A stretch of 64,000 bases of DNA from Pseudoduganella lutea. Its GTDB lineage: Bacteria > Pseudomonadota > Gammaproteobacteria > Burkholderiales > Burkholderiaceae_D. How positions within the stretch are numbered: position 1 is the stretch's first letter; every line of letters starts with the position of its first letter. Below the pieces are notes generated by a model. It searched no databases, was not told the origin of the DNA, and saw nothing but the letters and a program-made list of their open reading frames with translations. A program made the position numbers and the translations under genes. The stretch covers positions 4,836,001 to 4,900,000 of the forward strand of contig NZ_CP035913.1 of NCBI RefSeq assembly GCF_004209755.1, in the 5' to 3' direction. Shown piece after piece: positions 18,284 through 27,918 of the stretch.

Positions 18284-19345
18284 ATGCCAAGCTCGCCGAA
18301 CGATTCTCTGGAAGATGACGCCCTCCCGGACGACATGTCGGATGAGAACTTCGGGGGCGGGCAACTGGCGGACGACCGCCTTGTCGACGACGATGGCGGC
18401 GACGACGAGCAAGATGGAAGTGCCGGCAATGGCAGTGACGGTGCCGCCGATGGCCGCGGCGCTGCGCTGGCCAGCGTCGACGAGCTGAAAAAGGTGCTGG
18501 CGGCCGAGCTCTCCACCGACACCACGCAGCATTACCTGAACCAGATCGGTACGCGGCCGTTGCTGACGGCGCCGCAGGAAGTGCATTTCGCCACGCTGGC
18601 AAAGTCGGGCGATTTCGCCGCCCGCCAGAAGATGATCGAGCACAACCTGCGGCTCGTCGTCTCGATCGCCAAGCACTACATCAACCGCGGCGTGGTGCTG
18701 CTCGACCTGATCGAAGAAGGCAATATCGGCCTGATGCGGGCGATCGACAAGTTCGAGCCCGAACGGGGCTTCCGGTTTTCCACTTATGCCACCTGGTGGA
18801 TTCGCCAGAGTATCGAGCGCGCCATCATGAACCAGGCGCGCACGGTGCGGCTGCCCGTGCACATGGTGCGCGAGCTGAACCAGATCCTGCGCGGCAAGTA
18901 CCACCTCGAAGCGCAGCACCACAACGGCAAGGATGCCACGGCCGAAGACATCGCCGATCTCGTTGGCCGCCCCGTCGATGAGGTGCAGGACATTCTCGCG
19001 CTGTCCGAACATGCCACGTCGCTCGACGCGCCGCTGGACAACGACCCGCAATCGTCGCTGATGGACATGCTGCCCGGCGATGCCGACGACAGCCCGGACG
19101 CGCGCGCCGAACACCAGGAAATGACGCACCTGGTGCGCGACTGGCTGTCGCGGCTGCCGGACAAGCAACGCATCGTCATCATGCGCCGTTTCGGCCTCGA
19201 CAACGACGATCCCGCCACGCTGGAAACCCTGGCCGAGGAAATGGGCGTGACACGCGAACGCGTGCGGCAGATCCAGCAGGAAGCGCTCGTCAAGTTGAAG
19301 CGGGCGATGGCGGCGCGCGGCGTGGTGCGCGATTCGCTGCTGTGA
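18284..19345 (+). CDS. rpoS: RNA polymerase sigma factor RpoS
   Basis: 353-aa stationary-phase and general-stress sigma factor. Sigma70 regions are complete: region 2 ([48 protein letters not shown]), region 3 ([10 protein letters not shown]), and region 4 (TLEEVA-like [19 protein letters not shown]). The first 65 residues are an acidic Asp/Gly-rich extension. Gene order nlpD-rpoS is the classical one. A hairpin terminator follows at 19381. Confidence 0.97.
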   Translation: MPSSPNDSLEDDALPDDMSDENFGGGQLADDRLVDDDGGDDEQDGSAGNGSDGAADGRGAALASVDELKKVLAAELSTDTTQHYLNQIGTRPLLTAPQEVHFATLAKSGDFAARQKMIEHNLRLVVSIAKHYINRGVVLLDLIEEGNIGLMRAIDKFEPERGFRFSTYATWWIRQSIERAIMNQARTVRLPVHMVRELNQILRGKYHLEAQHHNGKDATAEDIADLVGRPVDEVQDILALSEHATSLDAPLDNDPQSSLMDMLPGDADDSPDARAEHQEMTHLVRDWLSRLPDKQRIVIMRRFGLDNDDPATLETLAEEMGVTRERVRQIQQEALVKLKRAMAARGVVRDSLL

Positions 19346-19380
19346 CGCCGGCCTGGCGCTGACGGTCTCGCACCGGGCGC

Positions 19381-19417
19381 CGGGCGCCGGCACGGCGTGC
19401 CTGGCGCCCGATTTTGT
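19381..19417 (+). terminator. Rho-independent terminator after rpoS
   Basis: CGGGCGCCGG (19381-19390) pairs with CTGGCGCCCG (19401-19410) and is followed by ATTTTGTT. It is 35 nt after the rpoS stop and separates it from rlmD. Confidence 0.8.
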
Positions 19418-19513
19418 TGCCGCGCCCGCCGGCCCGGCGGAAATTCCCTCCTCCCTTCTGCTATCATACTGCCCTCCCAAAACGCCGCTCCGCCGGCCAA
19501 CCGATAGACACTC

Positions 19514-20857
19514 ATGCAAGACAACAGCATCGAAATCAAATCGCTCGACATGGACGCGCGCGGCGTCGGTCACCTGCAGGATAACGAAGACGGCACGCCG
19601 GGCAAGGTGGTGTTCGTGGAAGGCGCGCTGCCGGGCGAGCGGGTCAGCTTTGAAATGCTGCGCAAGAAAAAGAACTGGGAATCGGGCCGCGTGACGGCGA
19701 TCCACCGGGAATCGGCCATGCGCGTGCAGCCGAAATGCGTGCATTTCGATTATTGCGGCGGTTGCTCGATGCAGCACCTGGAAGAGACGGCGCAGGTGGC
19801 GATCAAGCAGCGCGTGCTGGAAGACAACCTGTGGCACCTGTCGAAGGTGAAGGCGGACGTGATGATGCGCCCTTTGCAGGGCCCGACGTGGGGCTACCGC
19901 TATCGTGCGCGCCTGTCGGCGCGCCACGTGGCGAAGAAGGGGACCGTGCTGGTCGGCTTCCATGAAAAGAAATCGGTGTACGTGGCCGACATCCAGAGCT
20001 GCCAGATCCTGCCGAAGCACGTGTCGGACATGATGATGCCGCTGCGCGCGCTGATCGGTTCGCTGTCGATCTTCGACAAGGTGCCGCAGCTCGAACTGGC
20101 GATCGGCGAAGATTTGACCGTGCTGGTGATGCGCAACATGGTGCCGTTGACGGCGGACGACGAAGCAAAGCTGAAAGCCTTCGCCGACGAATTCAATATC
20201 CAGTGGTGGCTGCAGCCGAAAGGCCCGGAAACCGCGTATCCGTTCTACCCGCTGGACAAGCAGCTGCATTACCTGCTGCCGGAATTCGGCATCCGCATGC
20301 CGTTCAAACCGGTCGATTTCACGCAGGTGAACCACCAGATCAACCGCGTGCTGGTGCACAAGGCGCTGCGCCACCTGGACGTGCAGCCGGGCGAGCGCGT
20401 GGCCGACCTGTTCTGCGGTATCGGCAACTTCACGCTGCCGCTGGCGACCCAGGCGCGCGAAGTGGTGGGCATCGAAGGCAGCACCTCGCTGACGGAGCGG
20501 GCGCAGCAGAATGCCGTCGTCAATGGCGTCGGCGACAAGACCACGTTCTACTGCCGCAACCTGTTTGAAGTGACGAAGGATGACCTGATCGCACTGGGCA
20601 AATTCGACCGCATCCTCGTCGACCCGCCGCGCGATGGCGCGATGGCGCTGTCGCTGGCGCTGGCGGAGCTGAAGGAAACCAACCCGGAGCTGCTGCCGAA
20701 GCGGATCGTCTACGTGTCGTGCAGCCCGTCCACGCTGGCGCGCGATGCGGGCGTGCTGGTGCATCGCGCGGGTTACACGCTGTCGCAGGCCGGGGTGATG
20801 AATATGTTCCCCCATACGTCGCACGTCGAGTCCATGGCGGTGTTCGATCTCGCCTGA
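19514..20857 (+). CDS. rlmD: 23S rRNA (uracil-1939-C5)-methyltransferase RlmD
   Basis: 447-aa SAM-dependent RNA methyltransferase. The N-terminal TRAM domain (about residues 1-65) precedes an iron-sulfur site with Cys75, Cys81, Cys84 and Cys163. The SAM motif is DLFCGIGNFTLPLA, and the catalytic nucleophile is Cys403 in YVSCSPSTLARD. It modifies U1939 of 23S rRNA (E. coli numbering). RlmD after rpoS is common in Burkholderiales. Confidence 0.95.
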   Translation: MQDNSIEIKSLDMDARGVGHLQDNEDGTPGKVVFVEGALPGERVSFEMLRKKKNWESGRVTAIHRESAMRVQPKCVHFDYCGGCSMQHLEETAQVAIKQRVLEDNLWHLSKVKADVMMRPLQGPTWGYRYRARLSARHVAKKGTVLVGFHEKKSVYVADIQSCQILPKHVSDMMMPLRALIGSLSIFDKVPQLELAIGEDLTVLVMRNMVPLTADDEAKLKAFADEFNIQWWLQPKGPETAYPFYPLDKQLHYLLPEFGIRMPFKPVDFTQVNHQINRVLVHKALRHLDVQPGERVADLFCGIGNFTLPLATQAREVVGIEGSTSLTERAQQNAVVNGVGDKTTFYCRNLFEVTKDDLIALGKFDRILVDPPRDGAMALSLALAELKETNPELLPKRIVYVSCSPSTLARDAGVLVHRAGYTLSQAGVMNMFPHTSHVESMAVFDLA

Positions 20858-20868
20858 CAGGGCGCCAA

Positions 20869-20907
20869 CCAGGACCTGCGCCCGGTAGTGCCGGCCGCAG
20901 GTCCTGG
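20869..20907. terminator. 12-bp hairpin between convergent genes
   Basis: CCAGGACCTGCG (20869-20880) is exactly complementary to CGCAGGTCCTGG (20896-20907), with a 15-nt loop. It lies 11 nt after the rlmD stop and before the convergent PEP-CTERM gene. No T run follows on either strand, so its terminator role is less certain. Confidence 0.45.
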
Positions 20908-20935
20908 CGTTACTGCCTGGCGTGGCTTTTCGCGT

Positions 20936-21709
20936 TCAACGCGCGCGGCGCACGACACGCCGTGCGGCCAGCGCCAGCAGGCCGGCGCAAAGCAGCCACC
21001 CCGCCGCGGGCTCCGGCACCGGTGCCGCCATGCGCGTCACGTTCGACAGCGCCTGGAAGTAGACGGACACCGGGCGATACTCGCCACTGCCGTTGGCGAA
21101 AGCCAGCATGAAGTCGTCTTCCACCATCATCCTGTCCGGCCAGTCCGCGAACGCCAGGCTTTGCCTGGTGAACTGGGTGAATGTGTAGCCATCCCCATCG
21201 ATAATCCCCACGTGGGCCATGCCTACCACGTCGTAATATTCAGCCGGCGTACCCCATCGTTCGGCCAGCGTCGACAGGTGGCCGCCGATCGTCAGCACCG
21301 TGTGGGGGCGCAGCATGAAGTGCACGGCCTGGTTCGATGTGCCACCCACGGCGCCATACCCGCCAAGGCTGGCGTCTCCGATCGCGCCGGCGAAAACGTC
21401 GGCCAGGGCGCCGCTCGTCCTTGCTTCAGCAACGCTCCCGCCAAGGCCCAGTCGCAAGGCGGCCGGTATCGCTGGCGTGGGATAGCCGGCGGCGTAATAC
21501 TCCGCAGTCGATGTATACGCGCTGGCAAACAGCGATGAGTGGGTCGACAAGATATCGTAGCCGGCCGGATTGCCATCGGCCGGCGTGAGATCGAGCACGT
21601 CGAAACGGACATTGCTGATCGATGACGTCGCAACACCGTTCGCCGCGGCGCTGAGCGAGGTCAGCAGTAGTGCCAGTGTGGCGAGGGGCATGCGTAATGG
21701 GAAAGTCAT
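20936..21709 (-). CDS. PEP-CTERM sorting-domain exported protein
   Basis: 257-aa secreted protein. A signal peptide (PLATLALLLTSLSAAANG) opens it. The C-terminus shows the PEP-CTERM tripartite signal: VPEP, a hydrophobic stretch (WLLCAGLLALAA) and a basic tail RRVVRRAR. Such proteins are processed by exosortase (EpsH) in bacteria that make exopolysaccharide. The body, about 200 residues, has no recognised domain. The ATG at 21709 is chosen for GGAGG 6 nt upstream and the signal peptide; an upstream in-frame start would add 20 residues. Confidence 0.85.
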   Translation of the reverse strand: MTFPLRMPLATLALLLTSLSAAANGVATSSISNVRFDVLDLTPADGNPAGYDILSTHSSLFASAYTSTAEYYAAGYPTPAIPAALRLGLGGSVAEARTSGALADVFAGAIGDASLGGYGAVGGTSNQAVHFMLRPHTVLTIGGHLSTLAERWGTPAEYYDVVGMAHVGIIDGDGYTFTQFTRQSLAFADWPDRMMVEDDFMLAFANGSGEYRPVSVYFQALSNVTRMAAPVPEPAAGWLLCAGLLALAARRVVRRAR

Positions 21710-21850
21710 GAAGCCTCCATGCAGAGTGGTTAAGGGAGGCTCAAGCGCGCGTTCGAGTTGGCGCATCATACGTACTGCTCGGCTTGCTCCCGTTGACCTT
21801 GGCCATGCTGGCTCATGGAACTTCCTGAAGGGGTACGTAATTACGCACAG

Positions 21851-21882
21851 GGAAATATTTCCACAAAATGGGGACTGTCCCC
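21851..21882. repeat. Two adjacent palindromes
   Basis: The perfect palindrome GGAAATATTTCC (21851-21862) is followed by GGGGACTGTCCCC (21870-21882), a palindrome with a central unpaired T. The second belongs to the GGGGAC/GTCCCC family seen at 5577, 32739 and 36783. They lie in the 266-nt gap upstream of the PEP-CTERM gene and downstream of yccA, which holds no gene that I can see. Confidence 0.5.
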
Positions 21883-21932
21883 GGTGTTGTTTTGCGACCA
21901 GCCCAGCAGTATCAGCCGAGCAGCAGGGACGT

Positions 21933-21958
21933 AAAAAAGCCGGCGCGAGGCCGGCTTT
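21933..21958 (-). terminator. Rho-independent terminator of yccA-like gene
   Basis: AAAGCCGG (21936-21943) pairs with CCGGCTTT (21951-21958). On the minus strand the stem is followed by a run of six T, 18 nt after the stop of the Bax-inhibitor-type gene. It is a strong terminator in that direction. Confidence 0.88.
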
Positions 21959-21975
21959 CGATGGAGCGGGGGAGC

Positions 21976-22659
21976 TTAGTCGCGGTCGCCGCTGGTGAAG
22001 CCCAGGATCGACAGCAGGCTGGTGAAGATGTTGTACACGTCCAGGTACAAGGCCAGCGTGGCGCTGATGTAGTTGGTTTCGCCGCCGTTGACGATGCGTT
22101 GCACGTCATACAGGATGAAGGCGGAGAAGATACCGATGGCCAGCACCGAGATCGTCAGCGACAGGGCCGGGATCTGGAAGAAGATGTTCGCCAGCGATGC
22201 CAGGATGATCAACACCAGGCCGATGAACGCGAACTTCGCCACGCCGGAGAAATCGCGCTTCGACACGGTGGCGATGCTTGCCAGCACGCCGAAGATCGCC
22301 GCGGTACCGCCGGCCGCCAGCATGACGAGCGTGCCGCCGTTCGCGAACGACAGCGTGCGCATCAGCAGTGGCGTCAGCATCAGGCCCATGAAGAACGTGA
22401 AGCCCAGCAGCAGGGCCACGCCCACGCCGCTGTCCTTGTTCTTCTCGATCGCCCACATGAACCCGAACGCGATGCCCAGGAACAATATCGCGCCGAGGAA
22501 GCCGCCCGGCATCGGAATGCCGAACGTCATGCCCGCGGCCGCGCCCAGCACGGTCGGGATCATCGACAGTGACAGCAGCCAGTACGTGTTGCGAAGCACG
22601 CGGTTCTGGGTGACTGCACGCCCACCCGCATGTTGATAAGTTTTTTCCAAGTTCGCCAT
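21976..22659 (-). CDS. Bax inhibitor-1/YccA family membrane protein
   Basis: 227-aa inner-membrane protein with about seven transmembrane segments (for example LGAILFLGIAFGFMWAI and FAFIGLVLIILASLANIFF). It carries the UPF0005/BI-1 signature near LYDVQRIVNGGETNYI, with the late Asp residues typical of the family (YLDVYN). E. coli YccA modulates FtsH proteolysis; the FtsH regulators hflK and hflC lie elsewhere in this window. The ATG at 22659 has AGGAG 8 nt upstream and is preferred to a longer start. A terminator follows. Confidence 0.88.
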   Translation of the reverse strand: MANLEKTYQHAGGRAVTQNRVLRNTYWLLSLSMIPTVLGAAAGMTFGIPMPGGFLGAILFLGIAFGFMWAIEKNKDSGVGVALLLGFTFFMGLMLTPLLMRTLSFANGGTLVMLAAGGTAAIFGVLASIATVSKRDFSGVAKFAFIGLVLIILASLANIFFQIPALSLTISVLAIGIFSAFILYDVQRIVNGGETNYISATLALYLDVYNIFTSLLSILGFTSGDRD

Positions 22660-23030
22660 AATTGCACTCCTTTTGTTGGTACGGTGTACCCTTGCCAAAG
22701 CTTAGCACGCGTGGTGCCGAAAAGGGCTGAAGCCCGCCGGGATGGTCTAATGTTGTCAAGTCCGATCTAGTTCGAGACTTAGGTTCGATACTCGAGTGTG
22801 ACTCTTGAAATCCTCCGGAATCCGCCCAACTGCCTGCGAACGGCTGGGCTTCCCAGCCAACACCGCCCGCAATGATGCGATTTCCAGGGTTTCGATACGG
22901 CTTTCCGCCGCTTGTTACGCCATCTTCCGCCCCAACACGCATAGTATATGGGGTGTTGTATGCTAAAATCAAAGGTTGATCGAGAAATCAATTTGGTTTT
23001 AACCCTTTCTTTTTACTGGAGTTTTTAATA
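22660..23030. other. 371-nt divergent intergenic region yccA/ndk
   Basis: No gene is supported here. It holds the near-palindrome GGTACGGTGTACC (22679-22691) just upstream of yccA. It also holds a plausible extended -10 for ndk, TGCTAAAAT (22961-22969), with no good -35. The long leader before ndk carries TGGAG near 23012 as its ribosome binding site. Confidence 0.5.
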
Positions 23031-23456
23031 ATGGCAATCGAACGCACCCTGTCCATCATCAAACCGGACGCAGTCGCGAAGAACGTCATCGGCCAGATCT
23101 ATAGCCGTTTCGAAGGTGCCGGCCTGAAAATCGTGGCGGCCCGCATGACCCAACTGTCGCGCGCCGAAGCCGAAGGCTTCTACGCTGTGCACGCTGCCCG
23201 TCCTTTCTTCAAGGATCTGGTGGACTTCATGGTGTCCGGCCCGGTCATGATCACCGTGCTGGAAGGCGAGAACGCCATTGCCGCACACCGCGACCTGATG
23301 GGCGCAACCGATCCGAAGAAAGCGGAAAAAGGCACGATCCGCGCCGATTTCGCTGATTCCATCGACGCCAACGCCGTTCACGGTTCGGACGCTGCCGAAA
23401 CCGCCGCTGTGGAAATCGCTTACTACTTCCCAGCACTGAACGTGTACTCCCGCTAA
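23031..23456 (+). CDS. ndk: Nucleoside diphosphate kinase
   Basis: 141-aa NDP kinase, which transfers the gamma-phosphate between nucleotides through phospho-His117 in [19 protein letters not shown] at the N-terminus and GTIRADF are family signatures, and the length is standard. It begins the long ndk-rlmN-pilW-rodZ-ispG-hisS-yfgM-bamB-der order. A weak hairpin (CGCCCCGG/CCGGGGCG, 23503-23523) separates it from rlmN. Confidence 0.98.
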   Translation: MAIERTLSIIKPDAVAKNVIGQIYSRFEGAGLKIVAARMTQLSRAEAEGFYAVHAARPFFKDLVDFMVSGPVMITVLEGENAIAAHRDLMGATDPKKAEKGTIRADFADSIDANAVHGSDAAETAAVEIAYYFPALNVYSR

Positions 23457-23536
23457 TCGTCAAGATTACGGCGCTATAGCACTACCAAGCAGTACCGCCT
23501 GGCGCCCCGGCATGTCCGGGGCGAAGGCGTTTTGAA

Positions 23537-24727
23537 ATGAAGATTGATACGAATATGGAAACGACCCTCACCAACCTGCTGGACCTCGATCCCGCGCAAC
23601 TGATCGATTACTGCGCGCAGTTGGGTGAGAAGCCGTTCCGCGCCAAGCAGTTGCAACGCTGGATCCACCAGTTCGGCGCGTCGGACTTCGACAGCATGAC
23701 CGATCTCGCCAAGTCGCTGCGCGAGAAGCTGAGGACGCGCGCCCACATCACGGCGCCCGCGGTCATCAGCGACCATACCTCGACAGACGGCACGCGCAAG
23801 TGGCTGGTGGACGTGGGCAACGGCAACGCCGTCGAAACCGTGTTCATCCCCGAGGAAAACCGCGGCACGCTGTGCATTTCCACCCAGGCCGGCTGCGCCG
23901 TCAACTGCCGCTTCTGCTCGACGGGCAAGCAGGGCTTCAACCGCAACCTGACGGTGGCCGAGATCATCGGCCAGCTGTGGATGGCCGAGTTCGAGCTGCG
24001 CAAGACGAAAGGCATCGAGCCGGGCCCGAAAGGCGAGCGTCAGATCACCAACGTGGTGATGATGGGCATGGGCGAACCGCTGCTGAACTATGAGCCGACC
24101 GCCACCGCGCTGAAACTGATGCTGGACGATAACGCCTACGGCCTGTCGCGCCGCCGCGTCACCCTGTCCACGTCGGGCGTGGTGCCGATGATCGACAAGC
24201 TGTCGCAGGACGTGCCGGTGGCGCTGGCCGTGTCGCTGCACGCATCCAATGACGAGCTGCGCAATGGTCTCGTGCCGCTCAACAAGAAATACCCGTTGGC
24301 CGAATTGCTGGCAGCCTGCAAGCGCTACCTGGAATTCGCCCCGCGCGACTTCATCACGTTCGAATACTGCATGCTGGATGGTTTCAACGATACCGACGAG
24401 CATGCGCGCGAGCTGATCGCGCTGGTGAACCACCCGCAATACGGCATCAACTGCAAGTTCAACCTGATTCCGTTCAACCCCTTCCCGGAATCGGGACTGA
24501 CGCGCTCGAAGAATCCGCGCATCAAGGCGTTTGCCGAGATCCTGATGAATGCCGGCATCGTCACGACGATCCGCAAGACCCGCGGCGACGATATCGACGC
24601 CGCCTGCGGCCAGCTCGCGGGCGAGGTCAAGGACCGCACCCGCGTGGCCGAACGCATGGAAAAGATGGCCGAATACCAATCGAAGTTCGGTGCCGATTTC
24701 GGCAAGATCGTGGAGATCCGTTCCTGA
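23537..24727 (+). CDS. rlmN: Dual-specificity RNA methyltransferase RlmN
   Basis: Radical-SAM enzyme, 396 aa, that methylates C2 of A2503 in 23S rRNA and A37 in some tRNAs. The [4Fe-4S] motif CX3CX2C is at Cys120, Cys124 and Cys127 ([12 protein letters not shown]). [11 protein letters not shown] and the C-terminal [16 protein letters not shown], with the methyl-carrying Cys, are present. ATG 23555 is an alternative start six codons in. Its stop overlaps the pilW start by 1 nt. Confidence 0.96.
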   Translation: MKIDTNMETTLTNLLDLDPAQLIDYCAQLGEKPFRAKQLQRWIHQFGASDFDSMTDLAKSLREKLRTRAHITAPAVISDHTSTDGTRKWLVDVGNGNAVETVFIPEENRGTLCISTQAGCAVNCRFCSTGKQGFNRNLTVAEIIGQLWMAEFELRKTKGIEPGPKGERQITNVVMMGMGEPLLNYEPTATALKLMLDDNAYGLSRRRVTLSTSGVVPMIDKLSQDVPVALAVSLHASNDELRNGLVPLNKKYPLAELLAACKRYLEFAPRDFITFEYCMLDGFNDTDEHARELIALVNHPQYGINCKFNLIPFNPFPESGLTRSKNPRIKAFAEILMNAGIVTTIRKTRGDDIDAACGQLAGEVKDRTRVAERMEKMAEYQSKFGADFGKIVEIRS

Positions 24728-25578
24728 TGTCCACGCCCGCCCAGTGCCGCGCGCGCCTGGCAACCCTCGGCATGGCCGGGTTGCTGGCCGTGCTGCTGGC
24801 CGCTTGTACGGGCGGGCCCGGTGGTGCCGGCAATATGGGCGGCTCGGGCGGCACGAGCGGCAAGGCCGAGTTGCCCACGCTGTCGGATGCGACGGCCGCG
24901 CAAAAGCGCGCCCAGATCCGCATGCAGCTGGCGGTCGGCTATTACGAGCAGGGCCAGTTGCCGATCGCGCTCGACGAGATCAAGAAGGCCATCGCCGCCG
25001 ACCCCGGCTATGCGGATGCCTATGGCATGCGCGCGCTGATCTACATGGGCATGGGCGAAGCGACGCTGGCGGACGATAATTTCAAGCGCGCACTGCAACT
25101 GGCGCCGAACAATCCGGACATCGCGAACAATTACGGATCGTTCCTGTGCCAGAACGGCCGCGTTGCCGAGTCGTTCCGCTGGTTCGACGCGGCGCTGGCC
25201 AGCCGCCAGTATGCATCGCCGGTCAAGGCAATGAACAATGCCGGCAGTTGCGCGCTGAAGAACAAGGATTACGAACGGGCCGAGAAATACCTGCTGCAGG
25301 CATTGCAGCTGGCACCGGACCAGCCGTCGACCAGCGCCAACCTGGCGCGGGTCTATTACGAGCGTCGCGACTACGCGCGCGCCAACTTCTTCATTACCCG
25401 GCTGGGCAAGGTAGCCCGGCCCGACAGCCTGCCGGCCGACGTGTTGTGGCTGGCGATCAGGGTGCAGCACCGGCTCGGCGACAAAGGGGCGGAAGAAGGT
25501 TGGGCGACGCAGCTGCGCCGCCACCATGCCGCCTCGCCCGAGTATGCTGCGTATCAACGCGGGGCGTTTGATGAGTGA
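24727..25578 (+). CDS. pilW: Type IV pilus biogenesis lipoprotein PilW/PilF
   Basis: 283-aa TPR lipoprotein of the outer membrane that assists secretin assembly or stability of type IV pili. The signal peptide ends in the lipobox LAAC (Cys27). Four to six TPRs follow (for example LAVGYYEQGQLPIALDEIKKAI and AYGMRALIYMGMGEATLADDNF). It overlaps rlmN by 1 nt and is followed by the rodZ-like gene, an order found across beta- and gammaproteobacteria. No pilus structural gene is in the window. Confidence 0.92.
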   Translation: MSTPAQCRARLATLGMAGLLAVLLAACTGGPGGAGNMGGSGGTSGKAELPTLSDATAAQKRAQIRMQLAVGYYEQGQLPIALDEIKKAIAADPGYADAYGMRALIYMGMGEATLADDNFKRALQLAPNNPDIANNYGSFLCQNGRVAESFRWFDAALASRQYASPVKAMNNAGSCALKNKDYERAEKYLLQALQLAPDQPSTSANLARVYYERRDYARANFFITRLGKVARPDSLPADVLWLAIRVQHRLGDKGAEEGWATQLRRHHAASPEYAAYQRGAFDE

Positions 25579-25591
25579 GACAGGGGTAATA

Positions 25592-26641
25592 ATGGATTCA
25601 GAAGGGCAAAAGCAGCCGCAGGGCCAGCCGTACAATCCGCCGCAGGACCGGCGCGATGCTTCCGCACCCGGGGCAACGCTGGCCGCGCAGCGCGAGAAGA
25701 TGGGCCTGACCGTGGAACAGATTGCAGACCAGCTGAAACTGGCGCCGCGCCAGGTGGTGGCCCTCGAGCAGGGCGACTTCGCATCGCTGCCGAACATGGC
25801 CGTCACGCGCGGTTTCATTCGCGCATATGCCAAGGTGGTGCGCCTGGACCCGGCGCCGCTGGTGGCGCAGATCGAGGTGACGCCATCGGTGACGGCGACG
25901 GACCACGTGCCGATCAAGCGCGAGAAGGTTCCCACCCGTTTTTCCGAGTCGCGTTTTCCCACGCTGACCGAGCGGCAGTCGAAGCCGAAGGTGTGGATCA
26001 TCAGCGGTGTCGTGGCGCTGGCCGTCGTCGGCGCCGCCGCCGCATGGCAGGCCGGCCTCGTGTCGCCTGGCGCACTGCGCAAGCCTGCCGCCACCGCGCC
26101 GGCAACGGCTGTCGTACCGGCCGCGCCGGGCACGGCCGCAACCACCGCCACGACCACGACCCCGCTGATCTCCGCGAACGTGCCGCTCGTGTCGGTACCA
26201 GGCCAGGGCCCGGCAACGCCGGAAAACACGGCGCCGCTGGTGACGACACCGGCACCCGCGACGGCGGCCACGACTCCGGCACCGGCGACGGTGACCCCGA
26301 CGCCGGCCGCCACCACGCCGGCACCGGCTACGACGCCGGCGCCGGCAGCAACCACTGCCGCCGCGCCAGCAACGGCAGCAGCAGCAGCAGCGGCACCGCA
26401 AGGCGCCAACACGCTGACGCTGGTCTTCACGGCCGATTCCTGGGTCGAGATCAAGCGGCCCGGCGCATCGTCGCTGATCTCCCGCGTCGTGCGGGCGGGC
26501 AGCACCGAATCGTTTGAAATCGACCGCCAGTCCACGCTGACCGTCGGTGCGCCCGACGGCGTGCGCGCCACGCTGCGCGGCCAGCCGTTGCCGCTGCCGA
26601 AGATGCCGAACGGCACCATTTCCCGCGTCCAGGTCAAGTAA
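25592..26641 (+). CDS. rodZ: RodZ-like helix-turn-helix membrane protein
   Basis: 349-aa bitopic inner-membrane protein. The cytoplasmic N-terminal HTH domain (about residues 25-95: [20 protein letters not shown]) is followed by a basic segment and a single transmembrane helix ([19 protein letters not shown], about 133-152). A long Thr/Pro/Ala-rich linker (about 155-265) and a C-terminal DUF4115 domain complete it. RodZ links MreB to the membrane for rod shape. The ATG at 25592 has AGGGG 6 nt upstream; an ATG at 25571 overlapping the pilW stop is an alternative. Confidence 0.88.
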   Translation: MDSEGQKQPQGQPYNPPQDRRDASAPGATLAAQREKMGLTVEQIADQLKLAPRQVVALEQGDFASLPNMAVTRGFIRAYAKVVRLDPAPLVAQIEVTPSVTATDHVPIKREKVPTRFSESRFPTLTERQSKPKVWIISGVVALAVVGAAAAWQAGLVSPGALRKPAATAPATAVVPAAPGTAATTATTTTPLISANVPLVSVPGQGPATPENTAPLVTTPAPATAATTPAPATVTPTPAATTPAPATTPAPAATTAAAPATAAAAAAAPQGANTLTLVFTADSWVEIKRPGASSLISRVVRAGSTESFEIDRQSTLTVGAPDGVRATLRGQPLPLPKMPNGTISRVQVK

Positions 26642-27912
26642 TGAGCAATTTCGAAACACACACCGCGATTCCCTCCGGCCCGCTCGCGCGCCGCGCCAGC
26701 AAGGGCGTGCTGGTTGCCCATGGCGACCGCAAGGTCTGGGTCGGCGGCGACCATCCCGTCGTCGTGCAGTCGATGACGAACACCGATACCGCCGATGCCG
26801 TCGGCACGGCGATCCAGATCAAGGAACTGGCCCGTGCCGGTTCCGAGCTGGTGCGCCTGACGGTGGACCGGCCCGAGGCGGCCCAGGCCGTGCCCTACAT
26901 CCGCGACCAGCTCGACAAGATGGGCGTCGACGTGCCGCTGGTCGGCGATTTCCACTACAACGGCCACACGCTGCTGACCGAGTATCCGGATTGCGCGGCA
27001 GCGCTGTCGAAGTACCGCATCAATCCCGGCAACGTGGGCAAGGGCGCCAAGCGCGACACCCAGTTCGCGCAGATGATCGAAGTGGCGATCCGCCACCAGA
27101 AACCGGTGCGCATCGGCGTCAACTGGGGATCGCTGGACCAGGCGCTGCTGGCGCGCATCATGGACGAGAACGCGGTGCGCGCCAATCCGTGGAGCGCGCA
27201 GGCCGTCATGTATGAAGCACTGATCACGTCCGCCATCGAGAACGCCCAGCGCGCCGAGGAAATCGGCCTGGGGCGCGACAAGATCGTACTGTCCTGCAAA
27301 GTCTCCGGCGTGCAGGACCTGATCGCCGTCTACCGCGAACTCGCGAAACGCTGCGATTACGCGCTGCACCTGGGCTTGACGGAAGCGGGCATGGGCAGCA
27401 AGGGCATCGTCGCCTCGACGGCCGCGCTGTCCGTGCTGCTGCAGGAAGGCATCGGCGACACGATCCGCATCTCGCTGACCCCGGAACCGGGCGGCGACCG
27501 CACGAAGGAAGTCATCGTCGGCCAGGAAATCCTGCAGACGATGGGCCTGCGCAAGTTCATGCCGATGGTGATCGCCTGCCCGGGATGCGGGCGCACCACG
27601 TCGACCACGTTCCAGGAACTGGCCGACGATATCCAGACCTTCCTGCGCGAGCAGATGCCGGAATGGAAGAAGAGCCACCCGGGGGTGGAAGCGATGAACG
27701 TGGCCGTGATGGGCTGCATCGTCAACGGCCCCGGCGAATCGAAGCACGCCAATATCGGCATCAGCCTGCCCGGCACCGGCGAATCGCCGGCCGCGCCGGT
27801 GTTCGTCGACGGCCAGAAAGTGGCCACGCTGCGCGGCGATACGATCGTGCAGGAATTCCAGCAGATCGTGCTCGATTACGTACAAAAGAACTACACACCT
27901 GTAAGCGCATAA
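26641..27912 (+). CDS. ispG: 4-hydroxy-3-methylbut-2-enyl diphosphate synthase
   Basis: 423-aa [4Fe-4S] enzyme of the non-mevalonate isoprenoid pathway (GcpE), converting methylerythritol cyclodiphosphate to HMBPP. Iron-sulfur ligands are visible as Cys313 and Cys316 (CPGCGRT) and Cys359 (GCIVNGPGE). The N-terminal [11 protein letters not shown] is typical. It overlaps the rodZ stop by 1 nt and precedes hisS by 6 nt, so the group is translationally coupled. Confidence 0.97.
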   Translation: MSNFETHTAIPSGPLARRASKGVLVAHGDRKVWVGGDHPVVVQSMTNTDTADAVGTAIQIKELARAGSELVRLTVDRPEAAQAVPYIRDQLDKMGVDVPLVGDFHYNGHTLLTEYPDCAAALSKYRINPGNVGKGAKRDTQFAQMIEVAIRHQKPVRIGVNWGSLDQALLARIMDENAVRANPWSAQAVMYEALITSAIENAQRAEEIGLGRDKIVLSCKVSGVQDLIAVYRELAKRCDYALHLGLTEAGMGSKGIVASTAALSVLLQEGIGDTIRISLTPEPGGDRTKEVIVGQEILQTMGLRKFMPMVIACPGCGRTTSTTFQELADDIQTFLREQMPEWKKSHPGVEAMNVAVMGCIVNGPGESKHANIGISLPGTGESPAAPVFVDGQKVATLRGDTIVQEFQQIVLDYVQKNYTPVSA

Positions 27913-27918
27913 GAAACC

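Noticed and set aside
20936..21769. A longer start for the PEP-CTERM gene at 21769
   Set aside because: The extra 20 residues break the signal peptide layout, whereas the ATG at 21709 has GGAGG at good spacing.
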